A stretch of DNA of 64,000 bases from Bugula neritina (taxonomy: Eukaryota > Bryozoa > Gymnolaemata > Cheilostomatida > Bugulidae). How positions within the stretch are numbered: position 1 is the first letter of the stretch; each line of letters begins with the position of its first letter. The stretch spans positions 15,605,289 through 15,669,288 of the forward strand of contig OZ037771.1 in the NCBI GenBank assembly GCA_964035545.1. The letters are read 5' to 3'. Under the pieces are notes generated by a model. That model searched no databases, was not told the origin of the DNA, and saw only the letters and a list, made by a program, of their open reading frames with translations. A program made the position numbers and the translations under genes. Positions 1 to 12,600 of the stretch are shown here, one piece after another.

Positions 1-134
1 TTCTCAGACTACCTATCTAAGTCACTAGATCACTCTCTAACCAACTATAACTCGCAGGCTATCTCACTGCACAGCGAGTCAATGTTAGTACTTAGTTGTG
101 GAAGGGATAGTAAAGCTAACAACTTCTAACATAC

Positions 135-3100
135 CATGATCATCCAGGGAGTCTGAAGAGGAGTAACGTCCCTCCCGGTGGTCTAACCCTGCCCGCCTCA
201 TCACGTGGTCAGTTGAGTCTCTCGAGCTGTAATTAGTAGATTACTATCAACACACAGCCAGACATTGCAAGTAGTCATGTGGTCTGTAACTAGAACACAA
301 AGTATAGCAACCAAATTATTATTTCCTATTGAATAATATCAATACCTACAAATACATGGTGGTGTGCATAAATAATATAGCGCACATTTATATTCCTGAC
401 TTGTATGCAAGTATATATTGAGATCAAGTCTACAGTGCAGTGTAACAGTACCTAGCCCGGGAGTGTTTGTAGGGCGACGAGTCGGGCTCCGTCCAGTCCC
501 CGCTGCTAGAGTACTGGTGCTTGTGGTGGAAGTGCGACTGGGTGGAGGAGAGGGTTTTGGCGTTGACTAAACTAGTAAAGTTGGCAATGTCAATTTCTGG
601 GACAGGAAATACACCTTGCACTTGCCGGGCTAACCAGAAGACGGTGATAGCTACCTACATGATAGAATAGTATGTCATGGTAAGTTAGAGAGATACTGCA
701 ACATTGTATCACACGAGGGATAGCACTTAGACATAGGGATGCTCAACAAGTGACCTTTACATGACCTTTACTTGTCTACACAGGTACCGAAAACCAAACT
801 CCACAAAACAATAGAGAATGAAATCTGGATATAAAATATAAGAATTAGCCAAGAGATGAGAGAAGAGCAGTAAAAGTATATTAAGAAGAGCCTACATACC
901 TCTGGTTAGATCACAAGCTTTCACTGCATAACTTAGTCTCAACATTAGTTACATTTAAACTTGATAAACTGCAGTGCATAATAATTAAGTTGTTATCAAC
1001 CGAGACTGGATTATACAAGTTACACAGCGTTATCAGTGAGTAGATTACCTGAGTGAAAGCAGTATTGAGTATACTGGAGACTAGGATAATGAATTATTAC
1101 TATTAGCTGCCTGGGCTTCACCTAGGTCCTAGGCTATGCTTGTGTGTGTCTCTCAGTGTACAGCTGGTGTGAGACAGGTATAGGTTATTACACAACCTTT
1201 ACAAAGCTTAATACAATTCCTAACACTTGATTGACCAAACAAAAATGCTTGATATCACTAGTCAAGCCCATAGAATTTCAAGTGTCTACTTTTTTAATGT
1301 TTACCCATTATGCAGTATTATGGCTAAGTAAACACAGTAACCATACATGGGAGGCAGGCACTTATTCTACTGTGGAATACATAATGATGTACTTTCTTTA
1401 TGATGAAACATAGCCATGGTGCATGAAATGAACACAGCAGTAGAGGAGGTGGGATAACACCCATCCCCCTGTTGCCTGCAACAAAGGTTGTGGAACTCAG
1501 GCTTTGCACACCTTCGCAAATACTCTCTAGTCAAACACAGAATAGAAACTACCCTATGCTTAGTGTACACTCCTGTGATACTACTATACTCCCCCTATGC
1601 TTAGTGTACACTCCTGTGATACTGCTATACTCCCCCTATGCTTAGTGTACACTCCTGTGATACTGCTATACTTCCCCTATGCTTAGTGTACACTCCTGTG
1701 ATACTGCTATACTCCCCCTATGCGTAGTGTACACTCCTGTGATACTACTATACTCCCCCTACGCTTAGTGTACACTCCTGTGATACTACTATACTCCCCC
1801 TATGCTTAGTGTACACTCCTGTGATACTACTATACTCCCCCTATGCTTAGTGTACACCCCTGTGATACTACTATACTCACCCTATGCTTAGTGTACACTC
1901 CTGTGATACTGCTATACTTCCCCTATGCTTAGTGTACACTCCTGTGATACTGCTATACTCCCCCTATGCGTAGTGTACACTCCTGTGATACTACTATACT
2001 CCCCCTACGCTTAGTGTACACTCCTGTGATACTACTATACTCCCCCTATGCTTAGTGTACACTCCTGTGATACTACTATACTCCCCCTATGCTTAGTGTA
2101 CACCCCTGTGATACTACTATACTCCCCCTACGCTTAGTGTACACTCCTGTGATACTACTATACTCCCCCTATGCTTAGTGTACACTCCTGTGATACTACT
2201 ATACTCCCCCTATGCTTAGTGTACACCCCTGTGATACTACTATACTCCCCCTATGCTTAGTGTACACTCCTGTGATACTACTATACTCCCCCTACGCTTA
2301 GTGTACACTCCTGTGATACTACTATACTCCCCCTATGCTTAGTGTACACTCCTGTGATACTACTATACTCCCCTCATGCTTAGTGTACACTCCTGTGATA
2401 CTACTATACTCCCCCTATGCTTAGTGTACACTCCTGTGATACTGCTATACTCCCCCCATGCTTAGTGTACACTCCTGTGATACTACTGTACTCCCCCTAT
2501 GCTTAAAAATTACTCCACAAGTATGATGATAGAACAGATAAGACACAAAGAAGGCACAGTGTTAGCAATAAGATATTACTATAAGGTGCCAGATTTGTAT
2601 TGTGAAGAGTGGAGGAGCGACTCCAAACAGAAGATAGCAGTTTACAATGAGAAAAATATTATCCTAGAGTATTGCATAGAATGAGAGAAATAAACTCTAC
2701 AATATAAATAGAACAAGTAGAGGTGAGTAGCATATAGTAATGTACATATAGGACAGCAGAGATACACCTACACTAATGAATTTCAATACTTGGTATGATA
2801 GAAGGTAAACTGACTTACATTTCTGATTTTCTTGTCTTCTATTTCTTTGAGCTGGCAGGGAGTTAGTTCTCTGTAATAGGAATATACATAGTATAGTAAT
2901 ATAGTATAATATAATATAGTATAATATAATATAGTATAATATAATATAGTATAGTATAGTAATGGAGCAGCCGTGGTCTAGGGGTTAGAGCGTTTGCCTA
3001 GTAAACACGAAGGTCATGACTCATGGGTTCGAGCCCTGACAAAGGCCATTGGTGATGTTAGGAAGAGCATCCAGTCATAATTGCTCCTGTGCCTCATTTA

Positions 3101-6100
3101 AACAAGTCCTTAGCCTGCTTTAACGAAAACTCTTTCTATCAGGGGTTTCTCACAGGGATAGTGACTATAATCTTGCGTGAGTGAGTTATAATATAATATA
3201 GTATAATATAATATAATATAGTATAATATAATATAATATACTACTATACAGTATATTATACTATACGGTATATACTATACAGTATATAGTATACGGTATA
3301 TACTATACAGTATATTATACTATACGCACATGTTTTTAGATCTCTCTGCAAAGTCCTGCAAGTCTGTAGGAAGGAACAGCTGAGCTTCTTTAAGTCCGAA
3401 GTGTCTCTTAGAGGCGTCTATGAAGACGTTGAGATTGTCCTGCAGAGAGAAGAGCAAACTTAACACTCAACTAAGTACTAACCCACTAAGTACAAGTAAT
3501 AACTACTAGCCTACAGCTCCCAACTACCACCCCTACTAGATTCACTGTAACCACCCAGGCTACTGCAAGACACAAGCAGACTAAAGGCTATAATATTTGT
3601 ATTCAAATAGAAATACCTAATAATCATTGGCACTTCCCAGCTAGCTGTTTGTTGTATAACAGTGGACTATTGATGTATTGTTGAGACTGAGTGAGAGAGT
3701 GAGCAGCTTTTCTAATATAAATTCTATTGATTTAATCAAAGGAATGCAGAAAATATGAAGTGACCTCAGCAGTGCACCCTGTATATTGTGTGTATATTGT
3801 GTGTATAGTGTGTGTATATTGTGTGTATAGTGTGTGTATATTGTGTGTATATTGTGTGTATAGTGTGTGTATAGTGTGTATATTGTGTGTATAGTGTGTG
3901 TATTGTAATATACATTGTGTAGTGTAGGTTATAAAGGAGTGTAGTAGTATACAGGGGAGGGGGGTGTAGTAGTATACAGAGGAGGGGGTGTAGTAGTATA
4001 CAGAGGAGGGGGGTGTAGTAGCATACAGAGGAGGGGGGTGTAGTAGTATACAGGGGAGGGGTGTAGTAGTATACAGAGGAGGGGGTGTAGTAGTATATAG
4101 AGGAGGGGGGTGTAGTAGTACACAGAGGAGGGGTGTAGTAGTATACAGGGGAGGGTGTAGTAGTATACAGGGGAGGGGGTGTAGTAGTGTACAGGGGAGG
4201 GGGTGTAGTAGTATACAGAGGAGGGGGGTGTAGTAGTATACAGGGGAGGGGTGTAGTAGTATACAGAGGAGGGGGTGTAGTAGTATATAGAGGAGGGGGG
4301 TGTAGTAGTACACAGAGGAGGGGTGTAGTAGTATACAGGGGAGGGTGTAGTAGTATACAGGGGAGGGGTGTAGTAGTATATAGAGGAGGGGGGTGTAGTA
4401 GCATACAGAGGAGGGGTGTGTAGTATACAGAGGAGGGGTGTGTAGTAGTATACAGGGGAGGGGGTGTAGTAGTATACAGAGGAGGGGGGTGTAGTAGTAT
4501 ACAGAGGAGGGGGGTGTAGTAGCATACAGAGGAGGGGGGTGTAGTAGTATACAGGGGAGGGGTGTAGTAGTATACAGAGGAGGGGGTGTAGTAGTATACA
4601 GAGGAGGGGTGTGTAGTAGTATACAGAGGAGGGGGGTGTAGTAGTATACAGAGGAGGGGTGTAGTAGTATACAGAGGAGGGGTGGAGTAGAAGGGGGAGG
4701 GGTGGAGTAGAAGGGGGAGGGGTGGAGTAGAAGGGGGAGGGGTGGAGTAGAAGGGGGAGGGGTAGTAGTATACAGGGGAGGAGGGGTGTATACAGGGGGG
4801 AGGGGTGGAGTAGAAGGGGGAGAGACAGACTTACCATCCCTGCCATTGCAGTAGGTAGTCTGTTGATTCTCTTCACTGTATGAGGTTTTATGCCATTCAA
4901 TAATCTACAGAAGTTTATTCAAAATGTAAAGATAATACATGAAGCGCTGTATGGGACTGAAAAGGACGGCATATGATCTAAGTCTACATTCACATGATAT
5001 AACATAACTAATAGGTGTTGGATTGAGGAGTTATTGTTCCTTACATCTACCATATATTATTACACAGACAACTCTAAACAAACTGCTAAAACCTCTATTT
5101 ACAGTCTAGTTTTACACAAGACATACATTGTAATACTATATTTACATGTAATAAAGTATATTCTGTAGAGTTCACTTACTCACAAAGCAGCACGCCATCT
5201 GCCAGTGAAGATTTAGGATCTTCAGGATACTTGAATCTCTTTCTTGTTACAGCCTGTAATATACCTTAAAGTTACAGCCTGTAATATACCTTAAAGTTAC
5301 AGTCTGTAATATACCTTAAAGTTACAGCCTGTAATGTACCTTAGAGTTACAGCCTGTAATATACCTTAAAGTTACAGTCTGTAATATACCTTGGAGGTAG
5401 AGATGAGTTACTTGGAGTTGGAGATGAGTTACTTGGAGTTAGAGATGAGTTACTAGGAGTTGGAGATGAGTTACTTGGAGTTGGAGATGAGTTACTTGGA
5501 GTAAGAGATGAGCTACTTGGAGTAAGAGATGAGTTACAAACACTCTAGTTGAAGGAATGGTAGGGCATGTTTGGAGCCTACATGCATGGAAGTATAGGTC
5601 ATTATTATTCACAATGGACAGGTGCTGTACAGATGCAAACTCACATGCACTACATAACACACATGCTGATCAAATTATAAGAAAGAGTTCAACATGATAA
5701 TAGTAATATTTACTACAATTATTGATGACAAAATTTGAAAAGCTGATTTTGTTTACTTTTAACAATTTAGTGAAATTATTTAAAAAGCTAGGCTTGTTTA
5801 TATTTGTTCACGCCACTGCACAACAGAAATGTGTTGATTAGCTAACTAAACATTAATTATTGTAAATTCTTCAATGACAGTTATTGACATGTGAGTTTAT
5901 AGGGAAGGTAGGAGAGAGGGAATTATGGAGATATGATATGACAAAATGATGAGTAATCACCTCTTAATAGGGGTTCAATAAAACCATGCATTGTGTGATG
6001 AAGATAGCATTGATATAATATTCTAGGTAATTACACTCATTACTTACAGCATAAATAGAGACGGAATGTCATTACACAAAGGGTAGGCAAGAGATTGCAG

Positions 6101-9100
6101 AGAACTTATGGATTCTGATTAGCATCTAGTGAGCCTCATCAAAGATGTGACCATTAGTAATTATAAATATATAATATTATTTACAACATAATAATTTACT
6201 CCATTGTAGTAACTCTGGCAAATATAATAAAATACTCAAGTATGCCACAAGTTTTGCTAATGAAAACAGATATTAAAAAGTTTTGGTTGAGCAGTAACTA
6301 TAGAAGCACCACTGGTTTACTATAATCCATGTTACTTCATTAATTGTCATTGTAATATGAATTATTCCTGTAAATTTTGCAAATAGAGAACAGCCAATAA
6401 TATAGATATCTAAGATGCCATCTACTGTAGACCTATCATCATCTGACCACTAAATACAGTACATTAGGCAGCAGAACTGGTGCTGGTGAATGTGTCATAA
6501 ATGTTTCATAGCAATTAGTCTTTAAGTAAAACAAAGAAGCATGAAGTTGTTCCAGGTTTGAGTTACTGCAGCACACCACAACACAGAATGTAGAATGTTT
6601 ACAGCTACTAGAATACTAGAAAATATAGCTACACATGTTAGAAGATTACAGAAAGTGTGTGAGTGTTCAACAACAAGCATTTATATCCTAATAACCATAA
6701 ATACATCTTCGCTACACATTAACTGAGCAAGCTCTGACAGCAGCTTGGTCTTATGGGGGAGGGATGGGAGGGAGGGGAGGGTACAGGTTCTACTGAAAGT
6801 TGGCAATGAAAACTACCAACAGAAAATTGCATCACAAACATAAGCTCTTCCTCTTAAGATAACAGGGGGGGGGGGGTGTTGGAAGCCCTAGAGCCAAGAG
6901 AGGAGGGGCACTATTCCCCCCAAACACTGCCTGTTTCTGACCTACAAGTGGTGATAAGGGCAGAGTGGAGATCCCTTAGATAAACAATAGACACTCCTTC
7001 AGGAGCTGGATAATATTACACAGTAACCATCCTGGCCAGATATGAGAAGTCACACTATCCACTCAACTAGTGACAGCTACTCAAAGGAAGGAGTTGGAAC
7101 ATTGGGAAGGCAATATACTGCACCATCTCTCAGCTACAGAGTAAGTTACCATGCTGAAAGCTGAGTCTCAGGTTGTCCCAGGTTGCCCCAGGCTGTCTCA
7201 GGCAGCAGAACTGACAGGTAGAGGGTTAGACATAAGACCAGGCATATCATATCTAGTAGGTATAAACAGCTTCTGGTAGTGACATGTAACAACAGGATTA
7301 CACAGTGACACTGGCTCAGCAGTTGGTAGATGTATTACAACAATCACTGACAGTCTCTACTTGCACCAGCTTGTTTGTTTGTCATGTCTAATCCCCAGGC
7401 ACCTTTGGAATTTACTGCGACTATTATTTTTAGCATTCTTTAGGAATTTACTTTGAGTTAATACAAAAACCATGTGTTTCATTGTATGTAGAGATTGGAA
7501 ATATTAAAAAGAAACAAAGAGCTACATATCTAAAGAAAGAGCAACTTGTTACAAGTAAAGTCCAATTGAGGTGGCTAGTGAGGCTATGATGCACTGAGTT
7601 TGATAAACATGCTTTCTGGTTACATCCCTCAATTGTTTCACAACTTCCAAAAAGATGTTGAAGTTCTTGTATGTGAACTAGTGGAGAGGAAATACACCAG
7701 CTACTATATTACTATATTACTATATTACTATATTACTTGTCTGCTTATTCTAACAGAGAAATGATGGACTCTCAGTAACAGTGGTCAAGTAACCCTGAAA
7801 GTTTCACTAAATTATATCAATGGAGTAGCACATGACATTATAATCTGAAAGAGATGTACGTGTGTAAATATGTGTGTAACTATACACATATTATAAACCT
7901 TATCACGTATGTTTATTGTTACACAACATGATGATAACACAATGAGAGTTTTCTGCATATATTTAGTATTTGAGAATATTGTAAGGACTATAAAATGAAG
8001 AGACCATAAATGAGTAAAGTTGGAAGAGAGTCAACATTAGAAGGAGTATAACCCAGTTTATTAGACCTGTCAACATAATACACGCACTTCCACAGTCCAG
8101 TTAGCTAACTTCATTCCAATACTGCCACAAGTGAAAGATGGTTGAGAGGAGGAGTTATAGAGATGACAATGGAGCAAATTCCAGGCAGTGTTCACCTGTG
8201 ATTATCATAATCACCTTCCCAGTAGCTCATGTTATAGAAGGCAACAGCTCATAGTTATCTTTCATATTATGCACATAAAACAACTTTACAGCCAAACTAT
8301 TGAGTAGCTGGCCCTCCAGCAAGCCATCACTTGACGACTGCGTCTATAAATTTACTGCAACTGCCAAGAGAAAACTGTCATTTTAGAGAAAAATGTTGGC
8401 AATTTAAGTGGAGAGACTAATAGAGAGGAATGGAGAAACGCCTGCAGTGAATAGATGGGTTAGATTGACCTGGATACAGCAGATACTATGCTGCACCATT
8501 GTACTAGACTGAATAATTACTAAACTAATTGGTAATGCTAACAAAAACATTGTCTGTAGATTAACAAATAATAACATTACCTTATATGTAGGATATAATA
8601 CCGTGTCAAACCTACTTGATTATACAGTGAGGGTAGAACAACAAGCTGTGTTATTGTTAAAAGGCATTCAACATTGATGTAGCACTTTATAACATGGGAA
8701 GTTGATGGTGTGAAGCATGGGAGATGTGAGTTGATGTCTATAGTAAATCAATATGCAATATATTCTCTATATATTATATTACATGCCATTCTACACTGCA
8801 TAGTGCGACACCTACTGTATTATATGCTATATACTACATAAGGATATTGTACCATATAGCATATATCATATTACACTATATGCTGTATACTATATACTGT
8901 ATAACTTATCTACCAGTAGTTATCACTGAACACTAACTGTGACTACTAACTACTACAAGTGAGTAGGACTGAGCGACTATATTCTAATGATGAATTTCTA
9001 TAAACCTGTTATGACAGAGAAGAAAAGCAGATGAGTTTAGAATAGTGTTTATGGTTGGTTGATGAGTGAATAAGTGTTTGCGAGTACTTGCTATAGTATA

Positions 9101-9709
9101 ATATTATGGCAGGGAATGCAAGTACTTGCTATAGTATAATATTATGGCAGGGAATGCAAGTACTTGCTGTAGTATATTATTATGGCAGGGAATGCAAGTA
9201 CTTGCTATAGTATAATATTATGGCAGGGAATGCAAGTACTTGCTATAGTATAATATTATGGCAGGGAATGTATTGTGTGTGTATTTAGTATTGTATTGTA
9301 ACAACTGGTCAATGAACTGAATCCCATCTCTATAGAAAAGTCTATAACTCAGTGCATAACCTACTTCAATAACATGTCTATGTAACTCGTTGGAGATTAA
9401 ATTACTGCATTCTTCACAAGATAATCAAATAGATTATAGTATATAATGTATTATACTGTGAAGGATTATGCATAATTCATGTATCTTATCAGTCTGCAGC
9501 ACATAGCTGAAGGTAAATGCAGCACATAGCCCAAGTAGATACTGTACCAAAAGTCCAACAACAACTAGACTGGGAAAGTCACATACCTCAATCCACCTCT
9601 GCATTTCTTGAACAGCCAAATCTGTGTAGAACTCCAACTCTTCCTTCTCCCTCTGTTCCATGGTGGTGAAGTAAGTGGCAGGGGCGTCGTCCTCCTCCCC
9701 GCACTCCAT
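135..9709 (-). CDS. LMO7: LMO7/LIMCH1-like calponin-homology protein, 5' part (partial)
   Basis: Seven coding exons read on the minus strand: 9709-9587, 5253-5180, 4904-4835, 3439-3330, 2870-2819, 654-452 and 226-135. All junctions are GT-AG and in frame, giving about 241 codons; the gene continues beyond the left edge. The product begins MECGEEDDAPATYF, and residues about 36-160 form one CH domain. The landmarks QRWIEAV, DGVLLCELLNGIKP, INRLPTAMAGMDNLNVF, GLKEAQLFLPTDLQDF and IRNVAITVFWLARQVQG follow the LMO7/LIMCH1 CH domain closely. Family knowledge: these proteins link actin to adherens junctions or regulate non-muscle myosin, and usually end in a LIM domain, which would lie outside the window. 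The segment after the CH domain is Ser/His-rich and probably disordered. The start is the first ATG of the CH-bearing exon. A further 5' noncoding exon is possible. LMO7 and LIMCH1 cannot be separated here; the gene may predate their split. Confidence 0.85.
655..2818. repeat. Intron with 41-bp minisatellite (about 1548-2505)
   Basis: Intron of the LMO7-like gene. About 23 copies of a 41-bp unit (ctatgcttagtgtacactcc and 21 more bases), with single-base variants recurring in a longer pattern. No splice-site copy is evident. Confidence 0.9.
2964..3186 (+). mobile_element. tRNA-derived SINE
   Basis: The left end has a pol III A-box-like stretch (tggtctaggggttagag, 2974-2990) and a near-perfect B box (gggttcgagccc, 3025-3036) at tRNA-like spacing. 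A non-tRNA body follows, including ttaggaagagcatccag, similar to a central motif I recall from other invertebrate SINEs. The element is flanked on both sides by the same AT microsatellite (taatatag), as is usual for SINE tails. It lies in intron 4 of the LMO7-like gene, in the opposite orientation. Target-site duplications cannot be read because the flanks are simple repeat. Confidence 0.7.
3781..4830. repeat. G-rich minisatellites in LMO7-like intron 3
   Basis: Three arrays in series: gtgtgtatatt repeats (3781-3925), about 25-bp gtgtagtagtatacagagga plus G run (3941-4690), and aggggtggagtagaaggggg (4681-4830). On the coding strand this is C/T-rich, just after the donor of exon 3. Confidence 0.9.
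5246..5535. repeat. 25-bp array copying the exon 2 acceptor, then a 21-bp array
   Basis: At 5246-5395 a 25-bp unit repeats about six times. On the minus strand each copy contains attacag|GCTGTAAC, the real acceptor and first eight bases of exon 2. At 5394-5535 there follows a 21-bp array, gttggagatgagttacttg. Confidence 0.85.
5254..9586. other. Large first intron of the LMO7-like gene
   Basis: A 4.3 kb intron that is mostly unique AT-rich sequence. It contains short arrays at 5246-5535 and 9093-9270, a G-rich block at 6755-6781 and a G13 run near 6866. No exon of another gene is recognisable. Confidence 0.6.
9093..9270. repeat. 38-bp tandem repeat, five copies
   Basis: Unit starts gcaagtacttgctatagtat and repeats every 38 bp in intron 1 of the LMO7-like gene. 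It includes the palindrome gcaagtacttgc. Confidence 0.85.
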
Positions 9710-12600
9710 GACCTACTTCTTACAAGATCAGTTGGAACTCAGGCAGTGGCTAAGTTTCTGTGGAGTAGCCAGAAGAAAACTCTGTACATAACAGTGTTAC
9801 ATTAGCATACACCAAGATCAAACAGATATGAGATGGCAATTGTATTTCTAATTTACAATAAACTTCCTATTGGAAACCTTTCTCCTGCTATGTAATAAAC
9901 TGTAGTACAAAAACCCTGGGTTATGACAATATTTGCATTTAGCTATTTAGAGCTAGCCCCATATAACTACATAATGAGCGTGCAAGAAGGTGTGAAACCA
10001 TCACCTGATGGCAGTGATAGAAGTGAGTGTAGGCCTGTTCTGTAAAGTGTTACGTGGTGCATTGGCTGGACAACAGGAATAAATGAGTAATAACTGAGTA
10101 ATGTGAACTCAATGATATGTTAGCCAATGATTTCCTCACAGCAGGAAGGCAGGAAATTACCAGAAATCAGGTCCAATGGGACTGGTTTAGTATGGCCAAG
10201 TACTAACTACCAACTAACTAGCCTACCAACTCATCATCAGCTCAAACATTCTGTTAATTGTAGATATAAGTAGAAGAGCTTTATTATTGTCAAAACAAGC
10301 TAAGAGTAAGTGACTTTAGTAGCTTTGGAGTTTTAATTTGAAAGTGAGGCACAACCGGATATATTTCTATAATCTCATATGCATAACAACTAATTTAGTT
10401 GAAAAAAAAGGTTTTATTTACATTGCTATAACAGCTGCAAAATTAACACCATTTAGAGCCAAACATTAGCAAAAATATAAATTTCTGCTTCAACAATAAA
10501 ATATGAAAATAGCTTTTTATGAAAACTAGCAAAGTAAAGAAAAACTTTCAAATTGTTAAAAGAATTCAAAAGCAAAAATTAAGGCTATTGCTATGAACAA
10601 ATAAACTTGATGCTTACTTCCAATGAGTCAATTTGAGTTGTGTTTATTTCTGCAAATGGCACCTGTAGCATTCAACTAAACACCCATAACCAATTGGACA
10701 GACATACCAGTTGCTTAAAATATTGCCAACTCTCATTACAAGTATCAGTATGAGTACATCAACATATATCTTACTTAAAGTTACTATACTTAACTTGAAG
10801 CCAATAGAAGTGTAGGTACAATGTCAGTTTATATTACCTGTGACTTCAAATAAAACTCAGCAATCAAATTGAAAATCAATATGAATATGTTCATTGAAAT
10901 AAAAACTTCAAGTACAAAACTCGGGATCTTGCTATCAAGTATAGTTAACGTTATACTAATAATTAAGTAATACTAATGTAATTGTTACTCTTAATTTCTT
11001 ATAGTTGAACCCATAGTGATAGTTATTTATAAAAAATTATGTCAACTTATAATTGTGCAGATGTTCAACTATAATTTAAATTTTAGCATGACTAATTTCG
11101 AAATTAAAAATTAAAAAAATAAATCTTAGATGAAGAACTACTCAACTATTTTAGTATTTACTGTATTAGTATTACATTTAGTTTTACTGTGTTACTGCTA
11201 GTGCTACTGCTACTTAGCATTTGACTATTTCTTGCAAAGCAAGTGAATTAATGTTATTATTATTTATATTTCAAATGAATTACTAGTGACAACTGAAAGT
11301 AACTTAGTACTTACATGGTATTGCTTTAGTTAACGTTTTAGCCAGTTGCAGACGTACTCGTAGTCAATCACACTTGACCAAAAGGATAAAACGGATAAAA
11401 TTAAACTTACAATGTGATCGTTAGAAAGCGAAACCTCTTGTGACACACCTGCAGACGGCAACGCTTTAGCCTGTGATACTTACAAACATTAAAATATGTT
11501 ATGTTTCCTAGCGGTTAGCAGCATGATTTTATGCAATTTACAACGATTCCAATAGTACTGTTTTAAGTCCTGTCCACAAAATTTCTGATTGGGCTAACAA
11601 CTATTTCTCAGGCCTGACATGGTGTAGATTTTAAAGAGTACTGCAGGTCTAGATTTTCCCTTAAATCTTTTTGGCCAAGTCCTAAAGTAGCGACATCTAG
11701 AAACCAGAATGAAAATGAGAAGTGAAAATTACTCACATTCTGAAAACTAAAAGGTACTATATAACGTTTACATTAATTCTTAACACCACTAACTTTGACT
11801 AACAGTTCAAGTTCAACCATACTCATACTGATACTCATACCCATAGGCATAGACATGATAGTCCATATATTTAATTTTATAAATATTTTAAGTGACTAAT
11901 ACTAATAGTAATAATAATAATGATAAAGATAATATTCATATTATTATTATTATTAAATTTTAATTTTATTGGCATTATCATTGTATGGATATATCATAAT
12001 GAATAATGATAGTTAAATAAAATTCATAGCGTCTTAGTCTTACACACTAGACCTAGTGACTAGTCACTTTTAGTTTTATTTTAAGTTTACAATTTGAGTT
12101 TAAGTTACACTCACCACCCTGACTCTAGGTTGTACAAATAATTATTTGCTGAATGAAATTATTTGTAATTATGAACTATAAACTTTAAGTTTATAGATTG
12201 AAAATGATAAATATGAACTTACAGCCAACGCTGCAGTAAGTTAAGTAATTATGATTATTATTGTCACTTTTTGTCTGCTACTTAAACTTGAATAACGTAC
12301 TAACAATTGGTTATCTTTGGAACTAATTTGTTTTACTCCCAGTAATAGTGATACGATGAATAGCTATATAGAGGAGCACAGACCAAAAAAATTTTCTAAA
12401 TTTAAATTCTTATATTGTAAATAGCATAAATATTAATTATTGAAATATGTTAATGATTACCATATATTATTAAACTTACTTAGTTACTATTACTAGTGAT
12501 TGAAATTTATTGGCATTCTAGGTGTGAAAATAAAGAGCAGTACTTGGAGGTCTAAGAACAGAGGGGGAAGGCCAGTGTGTGGCTTCACAGACATCATTGT
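9710..12600. promoter_or_regulatory. Head-to-head intergenic region between the LMO7-like gene and PPME1
   Basis: About 2.9 kb of AT-rich, mostly unique DNA between two divergent start codons. No long ORF, RNA gene or tandem array is visible. It should hold both promoters and any 5' noncoding exons. I cannot place a TATA box or initiator with confidence. Confidence 0.5.

Noticed and set aside
2964-3050. Functional tRNA gene
   Set aside because: A and B boxes are present but the flanks do not pair as a convincing acceptor stem and the sequence continues into a SINE body.
9608-9805. Short plus-strand ORF over the first LMO7-like exon
   Set aside because: Antisense shadow of the CH-domain exon.
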